Assembly (NCBI RefSeq): GCF_049257235.1 | Contig: NZ_JBMMUF010000004.1 | Coordinates: 124,001 to 188,000, forward strand | Reading direction: 5' to 3' | Origin: Pseudoalteromonas sp049257235 | Lineage (GTDB): Bacteria > Pseudomonadota > Gammaproteobacteria > Enterobacterales > Alteromonadaceae | Length of the DNA: 64,000 nt | In this document: piece after piece, positions 54,181 through 63,927 of the stretch | How positions within the stretch are numbered: the stretch's first letter is position 1 | Layout of the letters: every line of letters starts with the position of its first letter | The notes under the pieces: generated by a model | Database searches by the model: none | What the model was told of the DNA's origin: nothing | Seen by the model: only the letters and a program-made list of their open reading frames with translations | Made by a program: the position numbers and the translations under genes

Positions 54181-56856
54181 ATGTTTAAGACCTATCTAAG
54201 TGCTTTTTCAGCAATATTAATCTTACTTTACAGTGGCATAGCCCAATCACTCACACCATCTCCAGCGCAGATTGAACAATTCAAAAAACTCCCGCGCGCG
54301 CAGCAAGAAGCGTTAGCGAGGCAATATGGTGTAGATCTTGGTTCAATAACCGGTTCAAATTCGTCAAATGGCAATGCAAGCCCTGAGGCCGCCAAGACGA
54401 TTGGAGAGCGCAATGTGTATGGCGAAGAGCCAGTAGCACAAACTCCAGAGCAAAAGTTCAAACCTAAAGAGCAGGCATTGCAACCGTTTGGTTATGACAT
54501 CTTTGCAGGTGAGCCAAGCAGTTTCATGCCAAGTGAAAATGCGCCAGTACCCGATGATTATATTGTTCGCCCAGGCGATGAAGTGCAAATTTCCCTGTAC
54601 GGTAAAGAATCTGGCACTTACGACGTGAGCATAGACCGCTCTGGCCGTTTAAGTATTCCCAACTTAGCGCCGGTTCAAGTTGCAGGCATGACCTTCAAAG
54701 AGCTCAAGTCACTAGTTAGTGAAAAGGTCAGCAATGAAATGATCGGCGTAAAAGCCTTTGTTTCATTGGGGCAACTGCACAGTATTCGAGTGTTAGTTGT
54801 AGGCGAAGCGTATAAGCCAGGTAGCTATACTCTTTCTTCACTAAGCACAGTGACCCATGCGTTGTTCGCCAGTGGTGGCGTGAGTGATATTGCGTCCCTG
54901 CGCAATATTCAAGTAAAGCGAGGCGGCAACGTTGTTAACACCTTTGACTTGTATGATTTGCTCATTAAAGGTGATAGCAGCAACGACATCATCTTAAAAC
55001 CGGGTGATGTAGTTTTCATCCCACCAGTAGGCGCGCAAGTGAGCGTTGACGGTGCAGTTAAACGCCCTGCCATTTTTGAATTGAAAAGCGGCGAAGGCGC
55101 AAAAGAATTACTTGCTATGGCAGGTGGTTTCAAACCAGAAGCATATGCAAAGCGTGTGTTGGTTGAACGCTCAGGCCAAGGTGACTTTAAACAAGTTTTA
55201 TCATTCGACTTCTCAAAAAATGCATCTGGCTATATGCCAAAAGATGGTGATGTGATCACCATTGACCAAAGTAGCGCCACTTTCAATAATGCGGTGACCT
55301 TGATTGGTGCAGTTACGCGCCCAGGTGAGTATGCATGGCACGAAGGTAAACGTGTATCTGACATTATAACATCTGTACGTGGTGCATTACTGCCACAAGC
55401 GGACCTAACCTACGCGCTGATTCTGCGAGAAGTGGATGTGTTCGGTAATATAGATGTATTGCAATTCTCATTAGCAGAAGCTGCAGCGGGCAACACTGAA
55501 CAAGATATGTTGTTGCAGCCATATGACAAAATTATGGTGTTTAGCCGCTATGAATCTAAAGCAGCAGAGCAAAGTGCATTAAAGCAATTAGCGCTCACTG
55601 AAGAAGAGCAGCAACTGCAAGAGAAAGTGAAACTATGGCATATGTTTGAGCAGCGCCAGTTTGACAAGTTTGTAGGTGCTAAAAGTGATGCTGCAGTGAA
55701 TGAAGAAACATTTGCCAATGCAAACCTTTCAAACATTGTGTCTGGTCGACAAAGCAATGAAAAAGGCAACGACTTTGCTACGTTTAGCCGTACTCAATTA
55801 CTCGCCCAAGTGATTAACCAGTTACAACTTCAAGCCAATGCGGGGCAAAAAATTAAGCTGGTTGAAGTCAATGGTAATGTGCGCTTCCCTGGCGTGTATC
55901 CTCTTAGCAATAATATGACCGTTGCTGAGCTTGTTGTTGCTGGTGGTGGCCTTACTGAGTCTGCATATTTAGAGCAAGCGGAGATGACGCGAACTCTATC
56001 TGGCACTAATGATGATATTCAGCATATAAGCTTTAACTTAAGTAAAGCACTTGCTGGTGATGCCAAGCATGACACTGCTTTACAAAGTAAAGATAGCTTG
56101 AATGTGCTGACGGTTCCGAACTGGCAAGAAAACGTAAAAGTGACATTGCGCGGTGAAGTCACATTCCCAGGCACCTATACCATTCGTCGCGGCGAAACGA
56201 TGAGTGATGTGATTAAGCGTGCAGGTGGCTTTACCGAGTTTGCCGCACTAAATGCTTCCGTGTTTACCCGTGAGTCAATAAAAGCTCAGGAGCGAGAGCA
56301 CCTAAATCGTTTAACAGATGAGTTGCGCCGTGATTTAGCCTCAAAGAGTTTCGAGCGCTCAATAACGAGCAGTAACGTTTCGTTAGATGAGATGAACAAG
56401 CTATTAGCGCAGCTCTCTGACATACCAACCTTGGGGCGTCTTGTAATTGATTTGGGCGGAATTTTAGCTGGTGAGCAGAAGCTGGTATTACAAAATGGTG
56501 ACGCCCTCTATGTTCCTTCTAAGCGTGACTCGGTAAGCGTAATGGGTGAAGTGAACTACGCATCGTCACATTTATTCAAGGAAGGTACAGATTTAGAATC
56601 TTATATTCGCCTAAGTGGTGGAACTAAAGAGCGCGCAGACGAAGAGCGTATCTACGTGATTAAAGCCAACGGTGCCGTGTACGTGCCACAAACTGAAGGC
56701 TGGTTCGCGGTAGATATGAATCAAGAGATTGAACCAGGTGACACGATTGTTGTGCCAATCGATACATCACATATGGACGGCTTGACTCTTTGGAGCACGG
56801 CAACACAAATCTTCTATCAAATCGGTGTTGGCTTAGCTGCAATTGCGGCTATTTAA
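54181..56856 (+). CDS. Large multi-SLBB polysaccharide export protein (OPX/Wza family)
   Basis: Outer-membrane/periplasmic export component of a Wzy-type surface polysaccharide. An exported protein (MFKTYLSAFSAILILLYSGIAQS) of about 891 residues, more than twice the size of E. coli Wza (about 380). It has the Poly_export domain (YIVRPGDEVQISLYG, about 135-210) and repeated SLBB-type segments, recognisable as G-V--PG-Y or G-V--P motifs, at several sites (for example VVGEAYKPGSYTL, VSVDGAVKRPAIFEL, LIGAVTRPGEYAW, VEVNGNVRFPGVYPL, VTLRGEVTFPGTYTI, VMGEVNYASSHLF). The C-terminus is hydrophobic. An earlier ATG at 54169 is possible; I chose 54181 because CAGGGA precedes it. First gene of the polysaccharide locus; no ops/JUMPstart element was found upstream. 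Confidence 0.88.
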   Translation: MFKTYLSAFSAILILLYSGIAQSLTPSPAQIEQFKKLPRAQQEALARQYGVDLGSITGSNSSNGNASPEAAKTIGERNVYGEEPVAQTPEQKFKPKEQALQPFGYDIFAGEPSSFMPSENAPVPDDYIVRPGDEVQISLYGKESGTYDVSIDRSGRLSIPNLAPVQVAGMTFKELKSLVSEKVSNEMIGVKAFVSLGQLHSIRVLVVGEAYKPGSYTLSSLSTVTHALFASGGVSDIASLRNIQVKRGGNVVNTFDLYDLLIKGDSSNDIILKPGDVVFIPPVGAQVSVDGAVKRPAIFELKSGEGAKELLAMAGGFKPEAYAKRVLVERSGQGDFKQVLSFDFSKNASGYMPKDGDVITIDQSSATFNNAVTLIGAVTRPGEYAWHEGKRVSDIITSVRGALLPQADLTYALILREVDVFGNIDVLQFSLAEAAAGNTEQDMLLQPYDKIMVFSRYESKAAEQSALKQLALTEEEQQLQEKVKLWHMFEQRQFDKFVGAKSDAAVNEETFANANLSNIVSGRQSNEKGNDFATFSRTQLLAQVINQLQLQANAGQKIKLVEVNGNVRFPGVYPLSNNMTVAELVVAGGGLTESAYLEQAEMTRTLSGTNDDIQHISFNLSKALAGDAKHDTALQSKDSLNVLTVPNWQENVKVTLRGEVTFPGTYTIRRGETMSDVIKRAGGFTEFAALNASVFTRESIKAQEREHLNRLTDELRRDLASKSFERSITSSNVSLDEMNKLLAQLSDIPTLGRLVIDLGGILAGEQKLVLQNGDALYVPSKRDSVSVMGEVNYASSHLFKEGTDLESYIRLSGGTKERADEERIYVIKANGAVYVPQTEGWFAVDMNQEIEPGDTIVVPIDTSHMDGLTLWSTATQIFYQIGVGLAAIAAI

Positions 56857-56862
56857 GGTGGT

Positions 56863-57837
56863 ATGAAAATGACAATTCAAAATAATGAGCAGCAAATAGC
56901 TCAGCCGTATTACGCCGATGATGAAATTGATTTAAAAGAACTGTTCTTAGCACTGTGGCAAGGTAAGTGGATTATTATTGGCACGACGATTATCGCTGCA
57001 GCGATTTCTGTTGTGTATGCACTTAGCCTACCAAATATCTATAAAAGTGAGGCTTTGCTAGCCCCTGCCGAAGATGGTCAAAGTGGCGGTTTATCGGCAT
57101 TGGCTGGGCAATTTGGTGGGTTAGCTTCTTTAGCTGGTGTGAGCTTAGGCGGCGGTAGTGCTGATAAAACTACTATTGCGCTGGAGTTGCTTAAAAGCCG
57201 GTCTTTTATAGGTGAGTTTGTTCAAGAGCATAACCTGAAGCCTCTGATTATGGCTGCGAATGGCTGGGATCGTGAGAACAATACAGTGCTTTATGACCGA
57301 GAGGTCTATAACCCTGAAACAAATAAGTGGTTGCGAGAGGTTAAAGCGCCCAAGCAGCCAGAGCCAAGCCTTCTGGAGGTACACGAGGAGTTTGTTAGGA
57401 AGTTTCTATCAGTATCTCAAGATAAGGAATCAGGTTTAGTTACCGTAACTATAAAACACTACTCACCAGTAGTGGCGAAAGAACTAGCAGATAAACTTAT
57501 AAAGCAGCTTAACAATACCATGCGAGCAAATGATATTGCCGATGCCGAAAATAGTATTCAGTATCTTAATAGTGCTCTCGGGGAAACTTCTGTTGCTGAT
57601 ATGCAGAAAGTATTTTATCAATTAATTGAACAACAACAGCAAACAAAGATGTTAGCGAGTGTACACGCAGAGTATGCACTCAAGACAATAGATCCAGCAG
57701 TGGTTGCAGAGAATAAAGCGGGGCCTAAAAGAGCCTTAATTGTGATGTTGAGTGTTATTCTTGCGGGGATGCTCGCTTCTCTATTTGTGCTTATCAGATA
57801 TTTTTCTAAAAAGCCAAGTAGAGAGGTTGTCTCCTAA
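56863..57837 (+). CDS. Wzz-type polysaccharide chain-length determinant
   Basis: Inner-membrane regulator of chain length in Wzy-dependent polysaccharide assembly. The 324-residue protein has the Wzz/PCP plan: a short cytoplasmic start (IDLKELFLALWQGKW), TM1 (IIIGTTIIAAAISVVYALSLP), a large periplasmic part with helices and a coiled region (about 200-270), and TM2 (ALIVMLSVILAGMLASLFVLIRYF) preceded by a conserved proline-rich piece (DPAVVAENKAGPKR). AAGGTGG lies four bases before the first ATG and ten before the second (56869), so the exact start is open. It follows the export protein by six bases. Confidence 0.9.
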   Translation: MKMTIQNNEQQIAQPYYADDEIDLKELFLALWQGKWIIIGTTIIAAAISVVYALSLPNIYKSEALLAPAEDGQSGGLSALAGQFGGLASLAGVSLGGGSADKTTIALELLKSRSFIGEFVQEHNLKPLIMAANGWDRENNTVLYDREVYNPETNKWLREVKAPKQPEPSLLEVHEEFVRKFLSVSQDKESGLVTVTIKHYSPVVAKELADKLIKQLNNTMRANDIADAENSIQYLNSALGETSVADMQKVFYQLIEQQQQTKMLASVHAEYALKTIDPAVVAENKAGPKRALIVMLSVILAGMLASLFVLIRYFSKKPSREVVS

Positions 57838-57857
57838 ATATATCTAGTGAGAAAAGA

Positions 57858-59141
57858 ATGGAAATAAATTCAATGCCTGTAGGCAAAATAGCAATTATCG
57901 GGCTAGGTTATGTCGGACTTCCTTTAGCTGTGGAGTTTGGAAAACAGTTTGATGTGTTGGGTTTTGATATAAATCAGAAGCGAGTTACAGAATTAAGCAA
58001 TGGTTCAGACAATACCTTGGAAGTTAGTGATGAGCAGTTAGCTTCTGCGAACAAACTAATTTTTTCTTGTGATGAGAAGGACTTAGCTAATTCAAAGATA
58101 TATATTGTAACAGTCCCAACTCCTATAGATGAGAGTAATTCTCCAGACCTTACTCCTCTTCGTAATGCCAGCGAAATGATTGGTCGTTATGTCAAGGACG
58201 GAGATATTATCATTTATGAATCGACAGTTTACCCTGGAGCAACAGAAGAGGTGTGCATTCCAATTGTAGAGAAAGTTTCGGGGCTAAAGTTTAATAAAGA
58301 TTTTTATGCTGGCTATTCTCCTGAGCGAATAAACCCAGGTGATAAGGTTAATACCTTAACCAAAATCACTAAAATAACATCAGGTTCAACCCCCGAAGTT
58401 GCTGAGCTTATAAATAGTTTGTATGGCTCGATCATAAAGGCTGGCACCTATCAAGCGAGTTCAATCAAGGTTGCAGAAGCTGCCAAAGTAATAGAGAACA
58501 CACAGCGTGATTTGAATATTGCCATCATTAACGAGTTTGCCAAGATATTCAATCGCCTTGGTATTGACACTGAAGAGGTTTTGAATGCTGCTGGTACAAA
58601 GTGGAATTTCCTTAAATTCAAGCCAGGCCTTGTAGGTGGGCATTGTATTAGCGTAGATCCCTACTATTTAACACATAAGGCTCAAGAGGTTGGTTATAGA
58701 CCTGAAGTTATTTTGGCTGGACGTCGGATAAACGATGGGATGGGGGAATATGTCGCGACACAATTAGTAAAGAAGTTATCTGCAAACAAAATACATATTG
58801 ATGAAGCAAGAGTGTTGATTTTGGGTTTTACCTTCAAAGGTAACTGCCCAGACGTACGAAATACTAAAATTATTGATATCTACAAGGAGCTCAAGGACTT
58901 CAACATGTCAGTAGATGTTTATGATAGCTGGGCGTGTAAAGCTGAAGTTATTAGAGAGTATAACATCGAGTTAACGTCGGTTTTAACGGAACGTAATTAT
59001 GACGGTATAATAATAGCGGTTGACCATACTGAATTCAAAGAAATGGGTGTGGAGGCGATTAGAAAGCTAGGTAAGCAAAATCATGTTCTTTTTGACGTTA
59101 AGCATGTATTACCCAGAGAAGCTTCAGATATACGTCTATAG
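57858..59141 (+). CDS. tviB: UDP-sugar 6-dehydrogenase, TviB/WbpA-like
   Basis: NAD-dependent oxidation of UDP-N-acetyl-hexosamine at C6 to the uronic acid, the precursor for acidic polysaccharides. The 427-residue protein has the Rossmann start IAIIGLGYVGLPLAVEFG, STVYPGATEEVC, the central KVAEAAKVIENTQRDLNIAIINE, the catalytic cysteine in FKPGLVGGHCISVDPYYL, and GFTFKGNCPDVRNTKIIDI in the C-terminal domain. The FTFK-NCPD form is typical of the TviB/VipA branch rather than WecC. The ribosome site is a weak GAGAA. It begins 20 bases after wzz. Confidence 0.88.
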   Translation: MEINSMPVGKIAIIGLGYVGLPLAVEFGKQFDVLGFDINQKRVTELSNGSDNTLEVSDEQLASANKLIFSCDEKDLANSKIYIVTVPTPIDESNSPDLTPLRNASEMIGRYVKDGDIIIYESTVYPGATEEVCIPIVEKVSGLKFNKDFYAGYSPERINPGDKVNTLTKITKITSGSTPEVAELINSLYGSIIKAGTYQASSIKVAEAAKVIENTQRDLNIAIINEFAKIFNRLGIDTEEVLNAAGTKWNFLKFKPGLVGGHCISVDPYYLTHKAQEVGYRPEVILAGRRINDGMGEYVATQLVKKLSANKIHIDEARVLILGFTFKGNCPDVRNTKIIDIYKELKDFNMSVDVYDSWACKAEVIREYNIELTSVLTERNYDGIIIAVDHTEFKEMGVEAIRKLGKQNHVLFDVKHVLPREASDIRL

Positions 59142-59238
59142 ATTGTTCACTTCCCAAATATAGACAAAATGAAAGGGAATTTTTCACATGAAAAAGACTT
59201 GCTAGAACTTGAGTGTCAATACCGAACGGAAATACAGA

Positions 59239-60369
59239 ATGATACCTTTTAATAAACCCCCTTATACTGGCTCAGAAGATAAATATCTTTTAGAAGCGGC
59301 ACGGAGCTCTGCGATTGCTGGCGACGGTGCGTTTTCTAAAAAGTGTGAGCAATGGTTTGAACTTAGTTTGAACGTAAAGAAAACACTGCTAACGCCAAAT
59401 TGCACTCAAGCATTAGAAATGGCGGCTATTTTGATCGACATTCAGCCTGGCGATGAAGTGATAATGCCGAGTTATACCTTTGTAAGCACAGCTAATGCTT
59501 TTGTTTTACGCGGCGCAAAAGTGGTTTTTGTTGATATTCGTAGAGATACGATGAATATCGATGAGACTAAAATTGATGCAGCCATAACAGGAAAAACCAA
59601 AGCCATTGTGGTTGTTCATTATGCAGGTGTTGCATGCGAAATGGACTCAATTATGAGACTGGCTAATGACAAAGGCCTATTTGTCATTGAAGATGCTGCT
59701 CAAGGTATGATGAGTAGTTACAATGGCAAGGCTTTAGGAACTATTGGTCATATAGGCGCATATAGTTTTCATGAGACTAAAAATTATACTAGTGGTGGCG
59801 AAGGAGGGTTGTTAATCATTAACGATCCCAAGTTTGTAGAGCGCGCTGAGATCATTCGAGAGAAAGGAACCAACCGAAGCAAGTTCTTTAGAGGGATGAT
59901 TGATAAGTATTCATGGGTCGATGTAGGCAGTAGCTACTTGCCTAGTGACATCCAGGCCGCATATTTATGGGGTCAATTAGAAAATGCTGACTATATAAAT
60001 GGTAAGCGACTTGAGTTGTGGAGCCTTTACTATGAAGAGCTTTCATCTATAGCGGAGAAGGGTCTAATTGAGTTACCCTGCATACCTAATGATTGTACGC
60101 ATAATGCCCATATGTTTTATATAAAAGTAGCTAATCTGGAGGTTCGCACTGACCTGATTCGTTATTTGAAGGAAAACAATATCATGGCGGTGTTCCATTA
60201 TATCCCACTGCATTCCGCAGAGGCAGGAAAGAAATTTGGTACTTTTTCAGGTGAAGACCTTTACACGACGGTGGAAAGTGAACGATTAGTGAGGTTACCA
60301 CTATTCTTTAGCCTTGAGCCACAGCAGGTGATCAAAGTTTGTTCCTATATTAATAGCTTCTTTGCTTAA
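59239..60369 (+). CDS. wecE: DegT/DnrJ/EryC1/StrS aminotransferase, WecE/RffA-like
   Basis: PLP enzyme that transaminates a nucleotide 4-keto-6-deoxy-sugar, in E. coli dTDP-4-keto-6-deoxyglucose to dTDP-Fuc4N. The 376-residue protein has MIPFNKPPYTGSEDKYL at the start, TPNCTQALEMAAI, VIEDAAQGM, and the PLP lysine Lys181 in HETKNYTSGGEGG. This matches WecE closely in motif order. A TTG-initiated upstream extension of ten residues exists but ATG at 59239 fits the family. No rmlA/rmlB genes for the dTDP sugar are in view, so the substrate remains open. Confidence 0.88.
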   Translation: MIPFNKPPYTGSEDKYLLEAARSSAIAGDGAFSKKCEQWFELSLNVKKTLLTPNCTQALEMAAILIDIQPGDEVIMPSYTFVSTANAFVLRGAKVVFVDIRRDTMNIDETKIDAAITGKTKAIVVVHYAGVACEMDSIMRLANDKGLFVIEDAAQGMMSSYNGKALGTIGHIGAYSFHETKNYTSGGEGGLLIINDPKFVERAEIIREKGTNRSKFFRGMIDKYSWVDVGSSYLPSDIQAAYLWGQLENADYINGKRLELWSLYYEELSSIAEKGLIELPCIPNDCTHNAHMFYIKVANLEVRTDLIRYLKENNIMAVFHYIPLHSAEAGKKFGTFSGEDLYTTVESERLVRLPLFFSLEPQQVIKVCSYINSFFA

Positions 60370-60384
60370 TATATAGGTATTGAC

Positions 60385-61902
60385 TTGAAGTTGCGTCGCT
60401 CATTATCAGTAACCTTCGGGGTGCAGGCTTACTCTACTATAGTTACCGTAGCCTTAACCCCCGTTCTTCTGACAATGCTAGGTCCAGAGGGGTTTGGGCT
60501 TATAGGTTTCTTTCTTACCGTACAAACATTCCTGCAAATTTTTGACGCTGGTGTAAGCGGCACATTGGCACGCCAAATAGCAATTGCTAAGGGATGTAAA
60601 AAGGCCTTTAAGTCATTTATTTCAGATTTTTACAGAATCTACATGGGTTTTTTGTGCGTTGGAGCGATCTTGGGAGGTATAGGGTTATTGCTTTCTAGGC
60701 ATTCTTCGGCGTGGTTTGAGACTACCATCCCTCTAGATATTTTGTCATTTAGCATAAAAGCGATGCTAATAACTCTAGTTGTGAAGTATTTATGCGGACC
60801 TTTAAAAAGTGTGCTCATCGGCTTAGAGGTTCATGGCGCGATTGCGACAGCGAACTTTGTTGCTGCTAATCTTAGGTATCCCGGAGGATTGCTAGTATTA
60901 TATATTTTTGATAACTCTCTTATATATTACTTTGCGTTTCAGGTATTAGTCGCTTTGTTGGAGTGGTTGCTCTACTGTATTCTCTTTGTGTATCATAAAA
61001 ATGTAACCATAAAGCGAACAATCGTAACGAATAATGTTAGTAGCCTAGGTATAAAAGTTTTATTGGTCTCCGCATTGCAGCTGACTTTGTTGTCAGTTCT
61101 TTGGGTTCTAGTATCTCAAGTGGACAAGCTATTGCTGTCCGGCAATGTATCACTAGAGGAGTTTGGATATTACTCGTTAGCAGTGTCTGTGGCTGGTGTT
61201 ATTCTCACTCTCAACTTACCAATCAGCCAAGTGTTGATGCCACGATTGACCTCCCTAGCATCAAGTAATGAAAATACCGGTTATGTAAGAGTACTAGTAC
61301 GTTTCATATTGCTTTCGTTTACTCTTTTTATTCCGTTGTGCCTCATGTTTTTTTTATATGGGCAGGAGTTGATTTGGAGTTGGACTGGGAATATTGAAGC
61401 TGCGAATAAGGCAGGCTTTTATTTGAAATGGTTGGCTATCGGTAATTTATTTGCGATTTTGGCCAATTATAGCTTCTTGGTACAGTTTTCTATCAAGAAG
61501 TTGAGGAGACATTTGATTGCTTACTCTATATATTCCTCTTTACTGTTACCTAGTATTTTTATAGTTGTTAGTAATTTCAAATCGGAAGGGACAGCAATTT
61601 TTTGGGTTGTTCAAAATGGATTGTTTTTGTTTTTTTGGGGCTTGTATAGCTTTCGTTTACTTTTACCAAATTTAATAAATACTATTGTGACGCCTATGTT
61701 TTTGGCCAGTTTATTCCTTGCTGGAATAGCTGTTTTTTTTGCGTCGCCATTAGTAGGTCTTTTTGGGGATGGACGCCCCGGCACATTTTTTAGTCTTGTA
61801 CTTGTTGGTGGCTTAGCCGTTGCAGTTTTAATTATTTTAAATTTTTTATTAAAAGCAAGGTTGGAATTGGCAATGAGAAAAATTGAATTAGTAATAAGGT
61901 GA
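60385..61902 (+). CDS. Wzx-type polysaccharide flippase (MATE-like)
   Basis: Inner-membrane flippase that moves lipid-linked repeat units to the periplasm. The 505-residue protein has about twelve to fourteen hydrophobic segments and the Wzx start LSVTFGVQAYSTIVTVALTPVLLTMLGPEGFGLIGFF, then DAGVSGTLARQIAIAKG. The start is TTG at 60385, with AGGT six bases before; the next ATG would remove the first helix, so the TTG is favoured. It follows the aminotransferase after 15 bases and overlaps the next gene by four. Such proteins are specific to their sugar unit. Confidence 0.9.
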   Translation: MKLRRSLSVTFGVQAYSTIVTVALTPVLLTMLGPEGFGLIGFFLTVQTFLQIFDAGVSGTLARQIAIAKGCKKAFKSFISDFYRIYMGFLCVGAILGGIGLLLSRHSSAWFETTIPLDILSFSIKAMLITLVVKYLCGPLKSVLIGLEVHGAIATANFVAANLRYPGGLLVLYIFDNSLIYYFAFQVLVALLEWLLYCILFVYHKNVTIKRTIVTNNVSSLGIKVLLVSALQLTLLSVLWVLVSQVDKLLLSGNVSLEEFGYYSLAVSVAGVILTLNLPISQVLMPRLTSLASSNENTGYVRVLVRFILLSFTLFIPLCLMFFLYGQELIWSWTGNIEAANKAGFYLKWLAIGNLFAILANYSFLVQFSIKKLRRHLIAYSIYSSLLLPSIFIVVSNFKSEGTAIFWVVQNGLFLFFWGLYSFRLLLPNLINTIVTPMFLASLFLAGIAVFFASPLVGLFGDGRPGTFFSLVLVGGLAVAVLIILNFLLKARLELAMRKIELVIR

Positions 61903-62831
61903 ATGAAGTGTTAAATGAAAAGAAGTTTATAATATATACCCCCTCTTATAATGAAAAGAGTGGTGGTATTGTTGTCTTGCATAAACTTTGCCACATACTT
62001 AATGACTTAGGCTATGAAGCTTACCTTTACCCGCAGAGTGAGCAGTTCGTTTTTGATAAAAAAAGTATCTTTTCTGAGTTCAGGAAATTTATCAAGTTTG
62101 AATTGAAATCATTGTTAACCGGATTTAAGGTAAATCCTCATTTTGATACTCCAATTTTCGATTTTAAGAATAAGGAAATTGATGACTCATGTATTGTTTT
62201 TTACTCTGAACTAGTATTGGGCAATCCTTTAGGGGCAAAACAAGTTGCCAGATGGCTTTTACATCAACCAGGGTTTCATACAGGCAGAGTAATGTACAAT
62301 GCTGGCGAGATTTTATTCAAATTTAATAGTGCAGTTAGAGACTTTAATTACCCTGGTTCTATCACGTCAACTCAAGAGTTGAAGGTTATCCATTATCCAT
62401 TGGAGCATTATAATTTAGATGATGTTAAAGAGGAGAGGCAGGGTACAGCGTATTGCTTGAGAAAAGGAAAGCATAAAGCGATAGTTCATGATCTCAAGGA
62501 TTCAGTGCTAATCGATGACTTACCGCACGAGGAAGTTGCAAAGGTATTTAAGTCAGTTAAAACGTTTATTAGCTACGATACTTATACAGCTTACTCATTA
62601 TTCGCAGTTTTGTGTGGTTGTGAATCTGTGGTGATTCCTGATGAAGGAGTCACTGAAGAAGAGTGGTATCCCAACCCTGAAGACCGAAATGGTATTGCTT
62701 ACGGCATGGAAAATATAGAAAAAGCAAACTCGACAGCTCATCTAGTCAAACAGTATGTCATATCAGAAGAAGATAAGTCATTTAATAATGTTAAACTTGC
62801 TATTGAAGAAATGTTGTCACACTGGTCATGA
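61899..62831 (+). CDS. Putative glycosyltransferase-like polysaccharide biosynthesis protein
   Basis: A 310-residue cytoplasmic protein starting MNEVLNEKKFIIYTPSYNEKSGGIVVLHKLCHILNDLG-like, a Rossmann-type opening common in GT-B glycosyltransferases, and later EVAKVFKSVKTFISYDTYTAYSLFAVLCGCESVVIPDEGV, which resembles the donor-binding half of such enzymes. No membrane segment. I do not recognise the subfamily. The start is uncertain: GTG at 61899 overlaps the wzx stop, while GTG at 61908 sits eight bases after AAGG. It overlaps the polymerase gene by four bases. Confidence 0.72.
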   Translation: MNEVLNEKKFIIYTPSYNEKSGGIVVLHKLCHILNDLGYEAYLYPQSEQFVFDKKSIFSEFRKFIKFELKSLLTGFKVNPHFDTPIFDFKNKEIDDSCIVFYSELVLGNPLGAKQVARWLLHQPGFHTGRVMYNAGEILFKFNSAVRDFNYPGSITSTQELKVIHYPLEHYNLDDVKEERQGTAYCLRKGKHKAIVHDLKDSVLIDDLPHEEVAKVFKSVKTFISYDTYTAYSLFAVLCGCESVVIPDEGVTEEEWYPNPEDRNGIAYGMENIEKANSTAHLVKQYVISEEDKSFNNVKLAIEEMLSHWS

Positions 62832-63913
62832 ACTTTATTTTTATCTGTTTTCTTTCTATATTTGTCTTATTGGCCTCTTTCGGGTGGTCAATAAAAGTAT
62901 CAAGAATAAATTCAACATTATCAATTCTCTTTATAACTTTTTATTCTACTTTTATAGGGTTTAGGAGCTCTATTTCTGGATCTGATACGTTATCTTATAT
63001 TAATTATTTTGAAGATATTAAACATGGCAACAGTCCTGCATTTGGCTTTGAAATAGGCTTTGAGTTATTAACAAGGTTTTTCGTTTTATTTGATAGGGTT
63101 GATATTTATATATTCTTTCTAACTTTTTCTCAGATGCTTCTTGTTTATGTGGCAGCATGTACATTGAAGTTAAAAAATAAAATTTTAGTATTGATATTAT
63201 ACGTTTGTTATTTGCCTGGGTTAGATATGCTTTCTAATGCAACAAGGGGTGGCTTGGCTTTGAGTTTAGGCCTCCCAATCCTGGTTTTTACAGTCGTGAG
63301 AAACAGGGGGAGCAGAGTTTTTAATTTCTTACCTTTGATGTTTCACTCTTCATATTTAATTCTCGCGATAAATGGGCTTTTATCTAAACGTTTTTCAGGC
63401 TATAGGCTTAACTTTTTTTTATTTTCTTTTAGTATCTTCTTTTTTATATTTTGGCTTGTCTTTCCGCCTGAGCTAATAGTGCGCATAGCAGACGGCTTTT
63501 CTAAGGAAGGAAGTAACGTAGGAAAGTTTGCAAGATATTTACTTTTGGAAAGAGAGCTTCTTTCTTTTGTAGTTAAAATGTACTTTGTCTTTGTATCAGT
63601 TGTTTTTTCCCTTTTTTATATATCTTTCTCTTTTGTTAATCGAAAAATAATTGAGGACGATTATTTAAGCAGGCTGGCTTTTGTGGTAATGAGTACGCAG
63701 CTTTTGTATGCAGTTGTATCTTTTAGTGAGTACTCTTTCAGGTTTATGTATCTAGCATACCCCATACAGGTATTGATGGTGTGTTATATCTTTGAAAATT
63801 ATTTCAGAACTATTTATCGGCCTTTCTGGGCCTTTTTACTAGCCTTTTTAGGCTTTTCTATGACTTACACAACAAAGACGTTTGGCGCTTACGAGCTTCT
63901 TTATATATTTTGA
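62828..63913 (+). CDS. EpsG/Wzy-like O-unit polymerase
   Basis: Multi-spanning inner-membrane protein (361 residues, about ten hydrophobic segments) of the EpsG type, which joins repeat units. The typical pattern is seen: FRSSISGSDTLSYINYFEDI in the first periplasmic loop, FEIGFELLTRFF, and NATRGGLALSLGLPIL with the conserved Arg in the middle. It begins with an ATGA overlap to the preceding gene. Together with wzx and wzz, this completes a Wzx/Wzy pathway. Like the preceding genes it is AT-rich compared with the first 60 kb. Confidence 0.82.
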   Translation: MNFIFICFLSIFVLLASFGWSIKVSRINSTLSILFITFYSTFIGFRSSISGSDTLSYINYFEDIKHGNSPAFGFEIGFELLTRFFVLFDRVDIYIFFLTFSQMLLVYVAACTLKLKNKILVLILYVCYLPGLDMLSNATRGGLALSLGLPILVFTVVRNRGSRVFNFLPLMFHSSYLILAINGLLSKRFSGYRLNFFLFSFSIFFFIFWLVFPPELIVRIADGFSKEGSNVGKFARYLLLERELLSFVVKMYFVFVSVVFSLFYISFSFVNRKIIEDDYLSRLAFVVMSTQLLYAVVSFSEYSFRFMYLAYPIQVLMVCYIFENYFRTIYRPFWAFLLAFLGFSMTYTTKTFGAYELLYIF

Positions 63914-63927
63914 TTTGGTGATTATTT

